Translations under genes and position numbers: made by a program | NCBI GenBank assembly: GCA_023954045.1 | Contig: JAMLIR010000010.1 | Coordinates: forward strand, 62,001 to 126,000 | Reading direction: 5' to 3' | From: Burkholderiaceae bacterium | GTDB lineage: Bacteria; Pseudomonadota; Gammaproteobacteria; Burkholderiales; Burkholderiaceae_E | DNA length: 64,000 nucleotides | The notes under the pieces: model-generated | The model's database searches: none | What the model saw: only the letters and a program-made list of their open reading frames with translations | What the model was told of the DNA's origin: nothing | Shown here: positions 49,442 through 60,163 of the stretch, in pieces | Numbering within the stretch: the stretch's first letter is position 1 | How the letters are laid out: each line of letters opens with the position of its first letter

Positions 49442-49749
49442 ATGATGGCAACACGGCAAGATCCCTCCACCGTTCTGGAGCGAAAGGAGTCGCGGCTCAA
49501 GCCGCCGCCGATGTACCAGGTGATGTTGCTGAACGACGATTTCACCCCGATGGAATTCGTCGTCAGCGTGCTGCAGAAGTTCTTCGGGATGGGCCGCGAG
49601 AAGGCGACCCAGGTGATGCTGAAGGTGCACCGGGAAGGGCGTGGCGTATGCGGGGTCTATCCGCGCGACGTTGCAACCACGAAAGTCGAGCAGGTTAGCA
49701 GTTACTCACGCCAGCACCAGCATCCGCTGCAGTGCGTGATGGAGGAAGC

Positions 49750-49753
<4 letters not shown>
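49442..49753 (+). CDS. clpS: ATP-dependent Clp protease adaptor ClpS
   Basis: Adaptor of 103 residues that delivers N-degron substrates to ClpA. The folded core starts at [21 protein letters not shown], where the Asp-Asp and Thr line the N-degron pocket. It continues with [20 protein letters not shown] and ends [18 protein letters not shown]. Start is ATG 49442 or the next codon ATG 49445; no good Shine-Dalgarno sequence is present. The stop overlaps clpA ATG as ATGA, matching the conserved clpS-clpA operon. Confidence 0.96.
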
Positions 49754-52059
<2,306 letters not shown>

Positions 52060-52075
52060 GGCGGGCCGACAGCCA

Positions 52076-52091
52076 CCGTGCGCGCGCACGG
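52076..52091. terminator. 16-bp palindrome after clpA
   Basis: CCGTGCGCGCGCACGG is a perfect palindrome starting 17 nt after the clpA stop. Alternating purine-pyrimidine text makes an ordinary terminator uncertain and no T-run follows. Confidence 0.35.
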
Positions 52092-52185
52092 ACCATGAGG
52101 CAGATCAAGGCGCCTGTATCCCGGCGCTGACAGGATCCGGCCATGGTTTGCGCGGGATCAGGGAAGGCACGAACTGGCGGGCGGG

Positions 52186-52209
52186 GCGCGCGACCGTCGG
52201 GTCGCGCGC
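52186..52209 (+). promoter_or_regulatory. strong hairpin upstream of the sulfide-oxidation genes
   Basis: GCGCGCGACC-GTCG-GGTCGCGCGC has 10-bp perfect arms and a tetraloop, ending 19 nt before the napC-type GTG start. It may be a clpA-side terminator or a leader element limiting read-through. Confidence 0.45.
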
Positions 52210-52228
52210 GTGGTGCCGAGGCGTCGGC

Positions 52229-52879
52229 GTGAGGCCGGTTCGCAGGCTGATCGGCGCGCTGCGCAGTTCCCCGAAGCCCGGCACCACCGTCGGGCGTCTC
52301 GTCGGCGTCGGTGCCGGCGCCCTGGCGATCGCGGCCGTCGCGATCTACGGGCTGGTCTTCTACCCGCTGCTCGAGGTCACCAACTCCACCGCCTTCTGCG
52401 TCTCCTGCCACTCGATGCAGGCGACCGTGTACCAGGAGTACAAGCAGTCGGCGCACTACTCGAACCCGTCCGGCGTGCGCGCCGGGTGCCCCGACTGCCA
52501 CGTTCCGAAGCAGTTCGGCCCCAAACTGGTGGCCAAGGTGCGCGCCGCCAAGGACGTCTGGCACGAGATGCTCGGCACGATCGACACCCCGGAGAAATTC
52601 GAGGCGCATCGCTGGCGGATGGCGAACGCGGTCTGGTCGATGATGCAGCGCACCGACTCCGCGACCTGCCGCTCCTGCCACGCCTGGGAATCGATGGACC
52701 TCGAGGCGCAGGACCGCATCGGCAAGCGCAAGCATCGTTCGGCAATGGAAGAGGGACGTACCTGCATCGAATGCCACAAGGGGCTGGTGCACAAGCGGCC
52801 CAGGGCCCCCGACAGCGAAGGCGCGCAGGAGCGCGCAGGCGAGGCGGGGGCGGCAGGTCAGGGCGGCGACTTCGGCTGA
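52229..52879 (+). CDS. NapC/NirT-family tetraheme cytochrome c
   Basis: Membrane-anchored cytochrome of 216 residues. An N-terminal transmembrane helix (about residues 22-42, VGAGALAIAAVAIYGLVFYP) precedes four CxxCH heme motifs starting at residues 57 (CVSCH), 87 (CPDCH), 147 (CRSCH) and 179 (CIECH). Spacing and the AHYSNPSGVRAGCPDC stretch match NapC/NirT quinol dehydrogenases. GTG 52229 has GAGG 8 nt upstream; a longer TTG start at 52148 would add residues encoded by the hairpin region. Genes for FccA and FccB follow, so it likely links that pair to the quinone pool (inference). Confidence 0.9.
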   Translation: MRPVRRLIGALRSSPKPGTTVGRLVGVGAGALAIAAVAIYGLVFYPLLEVTNSTAFCVSCHSMQATVYQEYKQSAHYSNPSGVRAGCPDCHVPKQFGPKLVAKVRAAKDVWHEMLGTIDTPEKFEAHRWRMANAVWSMMQRTDSATCRSCHAWESMDLEAQDRIGKRKHRSAMEEGRTCIECHKGLVHKRPRAPDSEGAQERAGEAGAAGQGGDFG

Positions 52880-52928
52880 GGCCGCAGCGGCGCCCGGTTA
52901 TCGCGGCAACAACGGAGGAGGAGACGCG

Positions 52929-53573
52929 ATGAGGAAGAAGGCATTGGGGGCCGCGCTGCTGCTGGCAGGCGCGGCGTGGGCAGGCAGCGCTTCGGCACAA
53001 GGCGTGCCGGTGTCGGTGCTGGCAGGCAACTGCGTCGGCTGTCACGGCACCGACGGCGTCAGCCGCGGGCCGGCATCCCCGAGCATCGCCGGCATGTCGA
53101 AGGTCTACTTCGTGAACGCGATGCTGTCGTACAAGTACGGCAAGGACGCCGCGAAGATCGAGGCGGCGGCGAAGTCGCTGAAGCTCGACCCCGACGACAT
53201 CGAGGGCCACGAGCGGCTGGCCACGGTGATGGATCGCATCGCCAAGGGCTACAGCGACGAGGAGATCGGCATGCTGGCCGACTACTTCTCCGGCAAGCGC
53301 CATGTCGCGGCGATCCAGCCGTTCGACGCGGCGCTCGCAGCGAAGGGCAAGCGCGTGCACGACGACGCGTGCGAGAAGTGCCACGAGAACGGCGGCCGCA
53401 AGGGCGACGGCTCGGGCATGCTGGCCGGCCAGTGGGTGCCCTACCTGAAGCACGCGATCACCGACTTCAACGGCGGCCATCGCGACATGCCGAAGAAGAT
53501 GCGCGCCAAGATGAAGGAGCTCAACGACAAGGACTTCGAGGCGCTGGTGCAGTTCTACGCCAGCCAGAAGTGA
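52929..53573 (+). CDS. fccA: diheme cytochrome c subunit of flavocytochrome c sulfide dehydrogenase
   Basis: Periplasmic c4-like diheme cytochrome of 214 residues. A Sec signal peptide ([20 protein letters not shown], cleaved near ASAQ) is followed by two cytochrome domains with CVGCH at residue 35 and CEKCH at residue 148. Met ligands are plausible in SIAGMSKVY and AGQWVPYL-adjacent text. GGAGGAG precedes ATG 52929. fccB begins 14 nt after the stop, so the two form the usual FccAB pair. SoxE is the alternative name in sox clusters. Confidence 0.88.
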   Translation: MRKKALGAALLLAGAAWAGSASAQGVPVSVLAGNCVGCHGTDGVSRGPASPSIAGMSKVYFVNAMLSYKYGKDAAKIEAAAKSLKLDPDDIEGHERLATVMDRIAKGYSDEEIGMLADYFSGKRHVAAIQPFDAALAAKGKRVHDDACEKCHENGGRKGDGSGMLAGQWVPYLKHAITDFNGGHRDMPKKMRAKMKELNDKDFEALVQFYASQK

Positions 53574-53586
53574 GGGGGACAGGACC

Positions 53587-54888
53587 ATGACGAACATTGC
53601 ACGCAGGGACTTCGTCCTCGGCACCGGCGCCGCCGGCCTCGCGCTGGCGGCTCCGGGTTTCGCGATCGCGCAGGGCAGGAAGAAGGTGGTCGTCGTCGGC
53701 GGCGGCATCGGCGGATGCACGGTGGCCAGCTACGTCCGCATGGGCGATCCGTCGATCGAGGTGACGCTGATCGAACCCAACAAGACCTATCACACCTGCT
53801 TCATGAGCAACGAGGTGATCGGCGGCGAGCGCAAGCTCGAGTCGATCGCGTTCGGCTACGACGGCCTGCGCAAGCGCGGTGTGAACGTGGTCCACGACAC
53901 GGTGACCGGCATCGACCCGGCCGGCCGCACCGTCAAGACCGCCGGCGGCGGCAGCTACGGCTACGACCGGCTGGTGGTGGCGCCGGGCATCGAGTTCAAG
54001 TGGACCGGAATCGAAGGCTACGACGCTGCGGTGGCCGAGAAGATCCCGCACGCGTGGAAGGCAGGCCCGCAGACCGCGCTGCTGCGCAAGCAGCTCGAGG
54101 CGATGCGCGACGGCGGCACCGTCGTCATCTGCCCGCCGGCCGCGCCGTTCCGCTGCCCGCCGGGGCCGTACGAGCGCGCGAGCCTGATCGCCGGCTACCT
54201 GAAGCGTCACAAACCGAAGTCGAAGGTGCTGATCGTCGACGCCAGCACGGCCTTTTCGAAGCAGGGTCTGTTCATCGAGGGCTGGAAGGCGCTGTACGGC
54301 TACGGCACGCCGAACGCGCTGATCGAGTGGGTGAGCGGCGAGCAGACCGAGCGGGGAATCGCCAAGGTCGACGCCGCGAAGCTCACGGTCACCACGCGTT
54401 TCGGCGACACGCACAAGGCCGACGTGCTCAACCTGATCCCGGCGCAGAAAGCGGGCAAGATCGCCACCGACGCCGGGCTCACCGGCACTGGCGACTGGTG
54501 CCCGGTCGACATGGCGACCTTCGAGTCGAAGATCCACAAGGGCATCCACGTGATCGGCGACGCGTCGGTCGCCTCGACGATGCCCAAGTCGGGTTACGCG
54601 GCGAACTCGCAGGCCAAGGTGACCGCGGCGGCGATCGTCGCGCTGCTCAAGGGGCAGCAGCCGGGCACGCCTTCGTACGTCAACACCTGCTACAGCGTGG
54701 TGGGCAAGGACTACGGCATCTCGGTGGCCAACGTCTACCAGCTCGGCCAGGACGACAAGGGCGCGCAGGTGATCAAGGCGGTCTCGGGCGGCGTGAGCCC
54801 GGCCAACGCGTCGGCCGAGTTCCGGCGGCGCGAGGTCGAGTACGCACACAGCTGGTTCGCCAACATCACCCACGACGTGTTCGGCTGA
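53587..54888 (+). CDS. fccB: flavocytochrome c sulfide dehydrogenase flavoprotein subunit
   Basis: Periplasmic FAD enzyme of 433 residues that oxidises sulfide, passing electrons to FccA. The N-terminus [20 protein letters not shown] is a Tat signal ending near residue 29. Counting from residue 30, Cys71 becomes mature Cys42 (YHTCFMSN), the covalent FAD site in Allochromatium FccB. Cys190 becomes Cys161 (PFRCPPGP) and Cys368 becomes 339 (VNTCYS), matching the redox disulfide. FAD motif [17 protein letters not shown] is at about residues 33-50. A strong hairpin follows the gene. Confidence 0.93.
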   Translation: MTNIARRDFVLGTGAAGLALAAPGFAIAQGRKKVVVVGGGIGGCTVASYVRMGDPSIEVTLIEPNKTYHTCFMSNEVIGGERKLESIAFGYDGLRKRGVNVVHDTVTGIDPAGRTVKTAGGGSYGYDRLVVAPGIEFKWTGIEGYDAAVAEKIPHAWKAGPQTALLRKQLEAMRDGGTVVICPPAAPFRCPPGPYERASLIAGYLKRHKPKSKVLIVDASTAFSKQGLFIEGWKALYGYGTPNALIEWVSGEQTERGIAKVDAAKLTVTTRFGDTHKADVLNLIPAQKAGKIATDAGLTGTGDWCPVDMATFESKIHKGIHVIGDASVASTMPKSGYAANSQAKVTAAAIVALLKGQQPGTPSYVNTCYSVVGKDYGISVANVYQLGQDDKGAQVIKAVSGGVSPANASAEFRRREVEYAHSWFANITHDVFG

Positions 54889-54908
54889 TCGCCGGGTGCG
54901 ACGCGCCG

Positions 54909-54940
54909 ACGGAAGCGGGGCCGCGAGGCCCCGTTTCCGT
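54909..54940 (+). terminator. terminator-like hairpin after fccB
   Basis: ACGGAAGCGGGGCC-GCGA-GGCCCCGTTTCCGT has a 14-bp stem with one G-T pair and a GNRA tetraloop. It begins 20 nt after the fccB stop and probably closes the napC-fccA-fccB transcript, although no long T-run follows. Confidence 0.7.
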
Positions 54941-55015
54941 TCCTGGCCGCCGGTCGCGGGCCGCTCGCGTGACCGCGCGGCCCGCCACGCCGGGGGGCCG
55001 ACTGCCTCGATGTCG

Positions 55016-55021
55016 TATAGT
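55016..55021 (+). promoter_or_regulatory. -10 box directly before dsbB
   Basis: TATAGT lies exactly 6 nt before ATG 55028. There is no -35 hexamer and no Shine-Dalgarno sequence for that ATG, so a leaderless transcript is possible. Confidence 0.35.
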
Positions 55022-55027
55022 TCGCGG

Positions 55028-55528
55028 ATGCTTCGCCGCAGCGATTCGATCCTCCTGCTGGGCGCCGTGCTGGCGATCGTCGCCGTCGGCGTGGCGCTGG
55101 TGCTGCAGCACGCGTTCGGCATCGAGCCCTGCGCCTGGTGCACGTTCCAGCGGCTGCTGTTCCTGATCTTCGCCGCCTTCGCGGCGATCGGCTGGCTCGC
55201 GCGTCGTTCGCGCGGCGCGCTGCTCGCCGCGTCGTCGCTGGCGACCGTCGCCGCGCTCGGTGGGTTGTGGGCGGCGCTGCACCAGCAGTTCGTCGCCGCG
55301 CAGAGCCTGTCGTGCGCGTTCACGTTCGCCGATCGCGCGCTGATGAAGCTGCGGCTCGACGAGACGCTGCCGTGGCTGTTCGAGGCCACCGCCTCGTGTC
55401 GCGACGCGAACGCGCCGCTGCTCGGCGTGCCGTTCGCGCTGTGGAGCGCGGCGCTGTTCGTGGTGCTGGCGTTGCTTGCGGCGCGCGCGCTGCTCGCGGC
55501 GCGCGGCGCGCCGGAGAATCCCGCATGA
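55028..55528 (+). CDS. dsbB: disulfide bond formation protein DsbB
   Basis: Inner-membrane quinone-linked oxidase of 166 residues that re-oxidises DsbA. Four transmembrane helices are visible. The first periplasmic pair is Cys35-Cys38 in [11 protein letters not shown] and the second pair is Cys96 (SLSCAF) and Cys124 (ASCRD). The start may be ATG 55028 (MLRRSD) or ATG 55010, six codons earlier. The stop overlaps tal as ATGA. Confidence 0.93.
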   Translation: MLRRSDSILLLGAVLAIVAVGVALVLQHAFGIEPCAWCTFQRLLFLIFAAFAAIGWLARRSRGALLAASSLATVAALGGLWAALHQQFVAAQSLSCAFTFADRALMKLRLDETLPWLFEATASCRDANAPLLGVPFALWSAALFVVLALLAARALLAARGAPENPA

Positions 55529-56460
55529 ACGCACTCGAGCAACTCAGGCAATACACGACGGTCGTTGCCGACACCGGCGACTTCAACACGATGCGCGCCT
55601 ACGCGCCGCGCGACGCGACCACGAACCCGACGCTGATCCTCAAGGCGGTGCAGAAGCCGGAATACGGCGCGCTGCTCGCGCAGACGGTCGCGACCCACCG
55701 GGACGAGCCGGTCGCGGACGTGTGCGACCGGCTGCTGGTGCGCTTCGGCCGCGAGATCCTGTCGATCGTTCCCGGCAGGGTCTCGACCGAGGTCGACGCG
55801 CGGCTGTCGTTCGACGCCGACGCGACGATCGCGAAGGCACGCCGCCTGGTCGGGCTCTACGAGGAGGCGGGCGTCGGCCGCGAGCGCGTGCTGATCAAGG
55901 TGGCCTCGACCTGGGAAGGCATCCGCGCGGCCGAATCGCTCGAGAACGAGGGCATCCACTGCAACCTGACGCTGCTGTTCTCGTTCGCGCAGGCGGTGGC
56001 CTGCGCCGACGCCGGCGTCACGCTGGTCTCGCCGTTCGTCGGGCGCATCTTCGACTGGTACCGCAAGCGCGACGGCGTCGACTACGCGCCCGACGACGAT
56101 CCGGGCGTGCAGTCGGTGCGGCGCATCTACGGTTACTTCAAGAAATTCGGCTACCCCACCGAGGTGATGGGCGCGAGCTTCCGCAGCACCGGCCAGGTGC
56201 TGGCGCTGGCCGGCTGCGACCTGCTCACGATCAGCCCCGAACTGCTCGAGCAGCTGCGCGGCTCGACGCAGCCGGTCCCGCGCAAGCTCGACCCGGCGCG
56301 CGCGCGCGAGGAGGCGATCGAGCGCGTGCGCTTCGACGAGAAGCACTTCCGCTGGGCGCACAACGAGGACGCGATGGCCACCGAGAAGCTGGCCGAGGGC
56401 ATCCGGCTGTTCGCGGCCGACGTGCTCGAGCTCGAGGGGCTGGTCGCCGCGGCGCGTTGA
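55525..56460 (+). CDS. tal: transaldolase
   Basis: Pentose-phosphate enzyme of 311 residues. The Schiff-base Lys is Lys125 in [27 protein letters not shown] near the N-terminus, [12 protein letters not shown], and [13 protein letters not shown] are all TalB-type signatures. Its ATG 55525 overlaps the dsbB stop, indicating co-translation, but the functional link is not obvious. It is convergent with the flavodoxin gene, 25 nt away. Confidence 0.96.
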   Translation: MNALEQLRQYTTVVADTGDFNTMRAYAPRDATTNPTLILKAVQKPEYGALLAQTVATHRDEPVADVCDRLLVRFGREILSIVPGRVSTEVDARLSFDADATIAKARRLVGLYEEAGVGRERVLIKVASTWEGIRAAESLENEGIHCNLTLLFSFAQAVACADAGVTLVSPFVGRIFDWYRKRDGVDYAPDDDPGVQSVRRIYGYFKKFGYPTEVMGASFRSTGQVLALAGCDLLTISPELLEQLRGSTQPVPRKLDPARAREEAIERVRFDEKHFRWAHNEDAMATEKLAEGIRLFAADVLELEGLVAAAR

Positions 56461-56485
56461 TTCGCCCGGTGCCCGGATCGCCCGG

Positions 56486-56980
56486 CTACCAGATCCCCAT
56501 CGAGACGCCGGCGGCCATCGCCGCGCCGAGTTCGCGCGCGCGATCCAGCGAGGCCGCGTCGATCGACTTCGGCGCGAGGATCGCCTCGGCCGTCTGCGCT
56601 TGCGTGATGACGATCAGCGGCTCGGCCACGGGCTTCATCCGCCAGCCGGTCGCGATGCGGGCGATCTGGCGCGCAGCGCCCTGGCCGTCGGAGCCGGCGC
56701 AGACCAGCGTCGCGTACGGACGGCCTTCGATGCGCCCGAGCACCGCGTAGTAGCTGCGGTCGAAGAAGTCCTTCATCATTCCCGCCATCGACGCGAGGTT
56801 CTCGGGGGTCGCGAACAGCACTGCGTCGGCGGCCAGCAGGTCGGACGGCTGCGCCGCGTCGGCGCGGCGCACGAGCAGGTCCACGCCCTCCTGGGCTGCG
56901 GCGCCGTCGCGGAACGCGCCGACCAGCTGGCGCGTGCCCCCGGTCATCGTCCACCAGACGACCAGCAGCCGCTTGTTCAC
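56486..56980 (-). CDS. flavodoxin/NADPH-dependent FMN reductase family protein
   Basis: 164-residue flavodoxin-fold protein. It starts with GTG 56980 and [19 protein letters not shown], which fits the FMN phosphate loop, and has [20 protein letters not shown] and [12 protein letters not shown]. The fold resembles WrbA/ArsH-like reductases, but the specific substrate is unknown. GTG overlaps the dut stop (GTGA), so it is the last gene of the coaBC-hypothetical-dut chain. Confidence 0.85.
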   Translation of the reverse strand: MNKRLLVVWWTMTGGTRQLVGAFRDGAAAQEGVDLLVRRADAAQPSDLLAADAVLFATPENLASMAGMMKDFFDRSYYAVLGRIEGRPYATLVCAGSDGQGAARQIARIATGWRMKPVAEPLIVITQAQTAEAILAPKSIDAASLDRARELGAAMAAGVSMGIW

Positions 56981-57426
56981 GCCTTTCCGGTGCTCCCGAA
57001 TCCGCCGCTGCCGCGGTCGGTGGCGACGAACGCCTGCACCGGGTTCCACTGCACCTGCGCGACCGGCACCACGATCATCTGCGCGATCCGCTCCATCGGC
57101 TGGATCGTGAACGGCTCGCGTCCGCGGTTCCAGCACGACACCATCAGCGGCCCCTGGTAGTCGGAGTCGATCAGGCCGACTAGGTTGCCGAGGACGATCC
57201 CGTGCTTCGTCCCGAGCCCCGAGCGCGGCAGGATCATCGCAGCGTGGCCCGGATCGCCGATGTGGATCGCCATGCCGGTCGGCAGCAGTTGCGCGTCGCC
57301 GGGCGCGAGCGTCAGCGGCGCGTCGATGCAGGCGCGCAGGTCCAGGCCGGCGCTGCCGGCGGTGGCGTAGGCGGGCAGTTGCCCTTGCATTCGCGGATCG
57401 AGGATCCGCACGTCGACTCGTATCAT
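56977..57426 (-). CDS. dut: dUTP diphosphatase
   Basis: Trimeric dUTPase of 149 residues that hydrolyses dUTP to dUMP. All five motifs are present: [50 protein letters not shown] and GSGGFGSTG. The start ATG 57426 overlaps the preceding gene as ATGA and its stop overlaps the flavodoxin start. It follows coaBC as in many Proteobacteria, separated here by a small membrane protein gene. Confidence 0.96.
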   Translation of the reverse strand: MIRVDVRILDPRMQGQLPAYATAGSAGLDLRACIDAPLTLAPGDAQLLPTGMAIHIGDPGHAAMILPRSGLGTKHGIVLGNLVGLIDSDYQGPLMVSCWNRGREPFTIQPMERIAQMIVVPVAQVQWNPVQAFVATDRGSGGFGSTGKA

Positions 57427-57872
57427 CGGGTGGACAGGTTGCGAAGGACGATGGAGAGCAGCAGCAGCGCGAAGCCCGGCAGCGGGGTCATCGCCGGGAC
57501 GAGATCGAGGATCGCCAGCACGATCAGCGCGATGCCGCCGATCATCAGCCAGCGGCTCAGCCGCAGGCCGAGCGCGCGAGCCGCGGCGCGCAGCCCCTCG
57601 ACGCTGGCGGCGCCGGCCACTGCGGCACGGCCGGCCGCTGCGCCCGCGCCGGGCGCTCCGGCAGGGCCGGCGGCCGCGGCGGTGCGGGCAGCGCCCTTCG
57701 CACCCTTGCCGGCAGCGCCCTTCGCGCCGGACCCGCGGCTCGCGGCGCCGCCGCCGACCCGCGCGAGGGGCGACTCGACGCGCCCGGGCGTGCGACCGGC
57801 GGCGCCGCTGAGGCGCTCGACGTACCTGGCGAAATCGCCGTCCGGGGGGCCGTCCCGATCGATGGTGTTCAT
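57423..57872 (-). CDS. small protein with Ala/Gly/Lys-rich linker and two C-terminal membrane helices
   Basis: 149-residue protein not recognised as a named family. The first 20 residues are acidic. Residues about 28-95 are a low-complexity Ala/Gly/Arg/Lys stretch (for example [18 protein letters not shown]). Two hydrophobic segments follow at about 106-126 ([20 protein letters not shown]) and 129-145. It is coupled to dut by an ATGA overlap and lies 14 nt downstream of coaBC. Membrane attachment is likely; function is unknown. Confidence 0.75.
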   Translation of the reverse strand: MNTIDRDGPPDGDFARYVERLSGAAGRTPGRVESPLARVGGGAASRGSGAKGAAGKGAKGAARTAAAAGPAGAPGAGAAAGRAAVAGAASVEGLRAAARALGLRLSRWLMIGGIALIVLAILDLVPAMTPLPGFALLLLSIVLRNLSTR

Positions 57873-57886
57873 GCGCGGGCCGCGCT

Positions 57887-59092
57887 TCAGCGTCGCGGCG
57901 GCAGGCGAAGCGCGATCTCGGCGACCAGCGCACGCGCGAGCTGCGCCTTGTCGGCGCGCGGCAGCCGGCGGCTGCCGTGCTCGTCGATCAGCAGCAACTC
58001 GTTGTCGTCGCGGCCGAAGGTCGCGTGGCCGATGTTCGCGACCAGCAGCGGCACGCCCTTGGCGGCCCGCTTCGCCTGGCCGTTGGCCTCGAGGTCTTCG
58101 CTCTCGGCCGCGAAGCCGACGCACCACGGCGCGTCGGCGCGGCGCGCGACGGTCGCGAGGATGTCGGGGTTCTGCACGAACTCGAGTTTCGGCACGTCGT
58201 GCGCGCCGCTCTTCTTCAGCTTGCGCTCGCTGGGCCGTGCCACCCGCCAGTCGGCGACCGCGGCGACGCCGACGAACACGTCGGTGCGCGGGGCCGCGTC
58301 GAGCGCGGCCATCACCGCGTCGTGCATCTGCTGCGCGGTGCGCACGTCGATGCGCTCGACGCCGCGCGGCGTGGCGAGCGCGGTCGGCCCGGCGACCAGC
58401 GTGACCCGGGCGCCGGCGGCGCGGCAGGCGCGCGCGATCGCGAAGCCCATCTTTCCGGAGGACAGGTTGGTGATGCCGCGCACCGGGTCGATCGGCTCGT
58501 AGGTCGGACCCGCGGTGAGCAGCACCCGCCGGCCGGCGAGCGGCTTCGGCGCGAGGAAATCGGCCAGTTCGTCGAGCAGGTCCGCCGGCTCGAGCATCCG
58601 GCCCATGCCGGTTTCGCCGCAGGCCTGCTCGCCGCTATCGGGCCCGAGGATCGTCACGCCGTCGGCGGCCAGCTGCGCGACGTTGCGCTGGGTGGCCGGG
58701 TGCAGCCACATCTGGCGGTTCATCGCCGGCGCGACCAGCAGCGGGCACTCGCGCGCCAGGCACAGCGTGCTGAGCAGGTCGTCGGCCAGCCCGTGCGCGG
58801 CCTTCGCGAGGAAGTCGGCGGTCGCCGGCGCGACGAGGATCGCATCGGCGGCGCGCGACAGCTCGATGTGCGCCATGTTGTTGGCGATGCGCGCGTCCCA
58901 CTGGTCGGTGAACACGGGCTCGCCGGTGAGCGCCTGGAAGGTGGCGGGTGCCACGAAGCGGGTTGCCGCGTCGGTCATCACCACCTGCACGCGCGCGCCG
59001 GCGCGCTGCAGCTCGCGCGACAGCTCGGCCGCCTTGTAGGCGGCCACGCCGCCGGTGACGCCGAGCACGATCCGTTTGCCTTGCAGCTCCAT
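57887..59092 (-). CDS. coaBC: bifunctional phosphopantothenoylcysteine decarboxylase/ligase
   Basis: Coenzyme A synthesis: CoaB joins 4'-phosphopantothenate and Cys with CTP, CoaC decarboxylates the product. The 401-residue protein has the CoaC flavoprotein half (about residues 1-190) with [14 protein letters not shown], the catalytic His in [17 protein letters not shown] and [10 protein letters not shown]. The CoaB half starts near [19 protein letters not shown] and includes [18 protein letters not shown] 59092 lies 6 nt after an extended -10 box and lacks a Shine-Dalgarno sequence. Confidence 0.96.
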   Translation of the reverse strand: MELQGKRIVLGVTGGVAAYKAAELSRELQRAGARVQVVMTDAATRFVAPATFQALTGEPVFTDQWDARIANNMAHIELSRAADAILVAPATADFLAKAAHGLADDLLSTLCLARECPLLVAPAMNRQMWLHPATQRNVAQLAADGVTILGPDSGEQACGETGMGRMLEPADLLDELADFLAPKPLAGRRVLLTAGPTYEPIDPVRGITNLSSGKMGFAIARACRAAGARVTLVAGPTALATPRGVERIDVRTAQQMHDAVMAALDAAPRTDVFVGVAAVADWRVARPSERKLKKSGAHDVPKLEFVQNPDILATVARRADAPWCVGFAAESEDLEANGQAKRAAKGVPLLVANIGHATFGRDDNELLLIDEHGSRRLPRADKAQLARALVAEIALRLPPRR

Positions 59093-59098
59093 CCGTGC

Positions 59099-59104
59099 TG
59101 TATA
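59099..59104 (-). promoter_or_regulatory. extended -10 box directly before coaBC
   Basis: TGC-TATACA on the minus strand ends exactly 6 nt before coaBC ATG. No -35 hexamer is present. The flanking GTGCT-GTAT-AGCAC is an inverted repeat spanning the box. Confidence 0.45.
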
Positions 59105-59179
59105 GCACACTGGGCCGTTGCGATGGCGATCGCGGCGATCGCGCCGGGCGGCCCGAATCGACCCGAACGGAGGCATCCG

Positions 59180-59647
59180 ATGAAGCTCGAGGGTTCCTGC
59201 CACTGCAAGGCGGTGCGGTTCACGGTGCAGGCGTCGTCGCCGTACCCGTTCATGCGCTGCTACTGCTCGATCTGCCGCAAGACCGCGGGGGGCGGCGGCT
59301 ACGCGATCAACCTGGGCGCCGACCGGCGCACGCTGAGCGTGCAGGGCAGCGAGCACCTGTCGGTGTATCGCGCGCGGCTCGACGACGGCAGCACCAGCAG
59401 CGGCGAGCGCAACTTCTGCAGCCGTTGCGGCAGCGCGTTGTGGCTGTACGACCCGACCTGGCCCGAGCTGGTGCATCCGCACGCCTCGGCGATCGACACC
59501 CCGCTGCCGGTGCCGCCGCAGCGCGTGCACATGATGCTGGGCTCGAAGGCGTCGTGGGTCGAGCCCGAAGTGCGCGCGGGCGACCTGTGCCACGACGCCT
59601 ATCCGGACGAGTCGCTCGCGCAGTGGCACGCGCGGCACGGGCTGTGA
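59180..59647 (+). CDS. GFA (glutathione-dependent formaldehyde-activating enzyme) family protein
   Basis: Zinc-binding protein of 155 residues. Cys motifs are GSCHCKAVRF at residues about 6-15, CYCSICRK, and FCSRCGSAL, the usual GFA/CENP-V-like set. The activity is not known; spontaneous formaldehyde-glutathione chemistry is disputed for this family. GGAGG precedes ATG 59180. It is the only plus-strand gene inside the ribF-ileS-lspA-coaBC-dut run. Confidence 0.88.
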   Translation: MKLEGSCHCKAVRFTVQASSPYPFMRCYCSICRKTAGGGGYAINLGADRRTLSVQGSEHLSVYRARLDDGSTSSGERNFCSRCGSALWLYDPTWPELVHPHASAIDTPLPVPPQRVHMMLGSKASWVEPEVRAGDLCHDAYPDESLAQWHARHGL

Positions 59648-59658
59648 GCCGCGCCGCG

Positions 59659-60150
59659 TCAGCGACCGCGCCGCACCCGGCGGAACTCGTCGACGATCAG
59701 CAGCACCGCGCCCACCGTGATCGCGCTGTCCGCGACGTTGAACGCGGGCCAGTGCCAGCGCTGCCAGTAGACGAGCAGGAAGTCCACCACCTGCCCGCGC
59801 GCGACCCGGTCGATCACGTTGCCGATCGCGCCGCCGAGGATCAGCGCGAGCGCGAGCGAGAACAGCCGCTGCGAGCCGTGGCGCGCCAGCAGCCAGACGA
59901 TGAAGATCGCGGCGGCCACGCCGAGCGCGGTGAAGAACCAGCGCTGCCAGCCCGAGGCGCCCGCCAGGAAGCTGAACGCCGCGCCCCGGTTGTAGACCAG
60001 CGTCAGGTCGAACAGGCCCGGCACGACGGCCATCCGCTCGCCGAACGAGAAGCTGCGCAGGATCGCGAACTTCGTGAGCTGGTCGACCGCGACGATCGCC
60101 GCCGCCAGCCACAGCCAGCGCCTCATCGTGCCCGAACCGCCTTTCGCCAT
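59659..60150 (-). CDS. lspA: lipoprotein signal peptidase
   Basis: Inner-membrane aspartyl peptidase that removes lipoprotein signal peptides. The 163-residue protein has four transmembrane helices and the two catalytic Asp in [15 protein letters not shown] and [24 protein letters not shown] and [12 protein letters not shown] are further signatures. ATG 60150 has AGGGAAG upstream; ATG 60126 is an internal alternative. The start is 13 nt after the ileS stop, as in the conserved ileS-lspA pair. Confidence 0.96.
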   Translation of the reverse strand: MAKGGSGTMRRWLWLAAAIVAVDQLTKFAILRSFSFGERMAVVPGLFDLTLVYNRGAAFSFLAGASGWQRWFFTALGVAAAIFIVWLLARHGSQRLFSLALALILGGAIGNVIDRVARGQVVDFLLVYWQRWHWPAFNVADSAITVGAVLLIVDEFRRVRRGR

Positions 60151-60163
60151 GGCCGGGCTTCCC

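Noticed and set aside
52148-52228. Longer TTG start for the NapC-type cytochrome
   Set aside because: It would translate the 10-bp hairpin and add an Arg/Gly-rich stretch. GTG 52229 has a good GAGG and begins just before the membrane helix.
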